Origin: an uncultured Prochlorococcus sp.
GTDB taxonomy: Bacteria; Cyanobacteriota; Cyanobacteriia; PCC-6307; Cyanobiaceae
NCBI GenBank assembly: GCA_902536455.1
Contig: CACAXN010000005.1
Location: forward strand, 1-64,000
Direction: 5' to 3'
DNA: 64,000 nt
Shown: positions 63,249-64,000 of the stretch, in pieces
Position numbering within the stretch: position 1 is the stretch's first letter
Layout: each line of letters starts with the position of its first letter
Made by a program: the position numbers and the translations under genes
Notes under the pieces: generated by a model
Database searches by the model: none
Told to the model about the DNA's origin: nothing
Seen by the model: only the letters and a program-made list of their open reading frames with translations

Positions 63249-64000
63249 TTACAAACCACTAACAAAATCAACCAATTTCCACGATTTATCAGAGAAACCC
63301 AAAATATATTTCACTTTCAAGGGGGTCAATGAAGTTTCACTAACAAATTCGCCTGATTTTTTTATTATTCTCTCAAGATAATTTAATTCTGCTAAAACAA
63401 CTATTCTAGATGAAGTTTGTGATAACAAATCTATTTTCCGTATTTGAGAATTAATTTCTTTATAAATTCCTTTCTTTATATCATTCTGTCTTTCTTCAAT
63501 TGTTCTATCAATCAAACCACTTCGAACAATCATTGAGATATTAATTGTACCCTTTCCACTTAAATAATTACTTTTACTTGATAGCCATATATTAAGTAAT
63601 TTCGAAATATCTTCTAATGAGGGAGAGGCTTTTGAAATTTCATTAATTTCTGAGGAATTCTTTATAGATGAATCCTTAGTAAAAGAGTTCAATTCATTAG
63701 ACGGTTTTTTAATTTCTTGAATAATATCTTTATCAATAAGCTTTTGATTTTTATCTACATCTATTAGAGATTCATCATAAACAGCTTTATCCGGAACTGA
63801 TTTTTTAAGATTACTTCTTAAAAATCCAATGCCAATACCCAAAATAAATAAAATCAAAAACGAATATAAATAGATTAAATAAGGTGACTTATTAATACTC
63901 TCTTTGTCCTTCAAGAATTCACCAAAAATATACTTAAATTCTGCAATTTTTTCTGCTAGATACTTATAAGCTTCTATTGGTTTATTCTTTAAAATTTCCT
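63249..64000 (-). CDS. ARC6/Ftn2-like protein, C-terminal part with IMS domain (partial, runs off the right edge)
   Basis: The ORF track begins at a TTG (63914), but the frame is open to base 64000 (reading EILKNKPIEAYKYLAEKIAEF), so the true start is outside. A membrane helix lies at YLIYLYSFLILFILGIGIGF, followed by a Ser/Lys/Asn-rich linker and a C-terminal domain (LLNIWLSSKSNYLSG...RIVVLAELNYLERI...TPLKVKYILGFSDKSWKLVDFVSG) resembling the IMS/DUF4101 domain of ARC6/Ftn2 (ZipN), the cyanobacterial FtsZ-anchoring division protein. The DnaJ-like N-terminus would be beyond the window, so the call rests on the C-terminal domain only. Confidence 0.6.
   Translation of the reverse strand, partial: EILKNKPIEAYKYLAEKIAEFKYIFGEFLKDKESINKSPYLIYLYSFLILFILGIGIGFLRSNLKKSVPDKAVYDESLIDVDKNQKLIDKDIIQEIKKPSNELNSFTKDSSIKNSSEINEISKASPSLEDISKLLNIWLSSKSNYLSGKGTINISMIVRSGLIDRTIEERQNDIKKGIYKEINSQIRKIDLLSQTSSRIVVLAELNYLERIIKKSGEFVSETSLTPLKVKYILGFSDKSWKLVDFVSGL

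Overview
This window looks like a high-light Prochlorococcus chromosome. It is very AT-rich, and it combines a dense polysaccharide island with a right-hand block of housekeeping genes of marine picocyanobacterial type: lexA, argF, ftsH, ribD, cobL, nadK, pheS, surE, ribF, two-domain thiE with thiS, ispF, trmD, era, phoH, rpsP, ffh and an ARC6/Ftn2-like gene. Several of these use TTG or GTG starts. The organism assignment is an inference from gene content and base composition; no search was run.

Bases 1 to about 41,600 are a hypervariable cell-surface island, probably the lipopolysaccharide/O-antigen island of this lineage. It has these parts. (a) 1-9.3 kb: an epimerase, an L-2-hydroxyglutarate oxidase-like FAD enzyme, CDP-glucose synthesis (rfbF), a 2-oxoglutarate oxygenase, an aminotransferase, a CmcI-like protein, rmlC, an SDR, a glycosyltransferase and a histidine phosphatase. 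(b) 9.5-18.5 kb: a nonulosonic (sialic/legionaminic) acid operon neuA-dehydrogenase-SDR-legC-neuD-neuB-neuC, transcribed leftward. It is bracketed by a roughly 210-bp direct repeat made of the 5' end of a methyltransferase gene, and a truncated tyrosine recombinase sits exactly at the right-hand copy. (c) 18.7-24.8 kb: a rightward lipid-linked glycosylation module (GT-C, GT2, aldo/keto reductase, FAD enzyme, GtrB-like, GtrA-like), followed by tRNA-Ala(GGC). (d) 25.7-33.1 kb: a sugar methyltransferase, two GT4 enzymes, rmlA, rmlB and SDRs. (e) 33.7-41.6 kb: a sterol-desaturase-like hydroxylase, a leftward Kdo-type operon (kdsC, kdsA, a CBS-only remnant of a KdsD-type protein, an HpcH-type aldolase, two SDRs, kdsB), and a 509-residue protein that appears to join a 2-oxoglutarate oxygenase domain to a sialyltransferase-like domain.

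Bases 41,644-64,000 are core genome with short intergenic gaps. The clearest regulatory feature is a pair of LexA-type boxes sharing an exact 10-mer just upstream of lexA. A strong hairpin terminator lies between two convergent genes near 59.5 kb. The only accessory-looking gene in this part is a phytanoyl-CoA dioxygenase-like protein between ispF and trmD.

Together, the island supplies nucleotide sugars (dTDP-, CDP-, UDP- and CMP-activated), lipid carrier transferases, a flippase and tailoring enzymes (methylation, hydroxylation, amination), as expected for a variable surface glycan exposed to phage and grazers. The most notable observations are the repeat-bracketed nonulosonate cassette with its integrase scar, the neuC frame break at an A9 tract that separates the conserved NPYG tail, and the oxygenase/sialyltransferase-like fusion.
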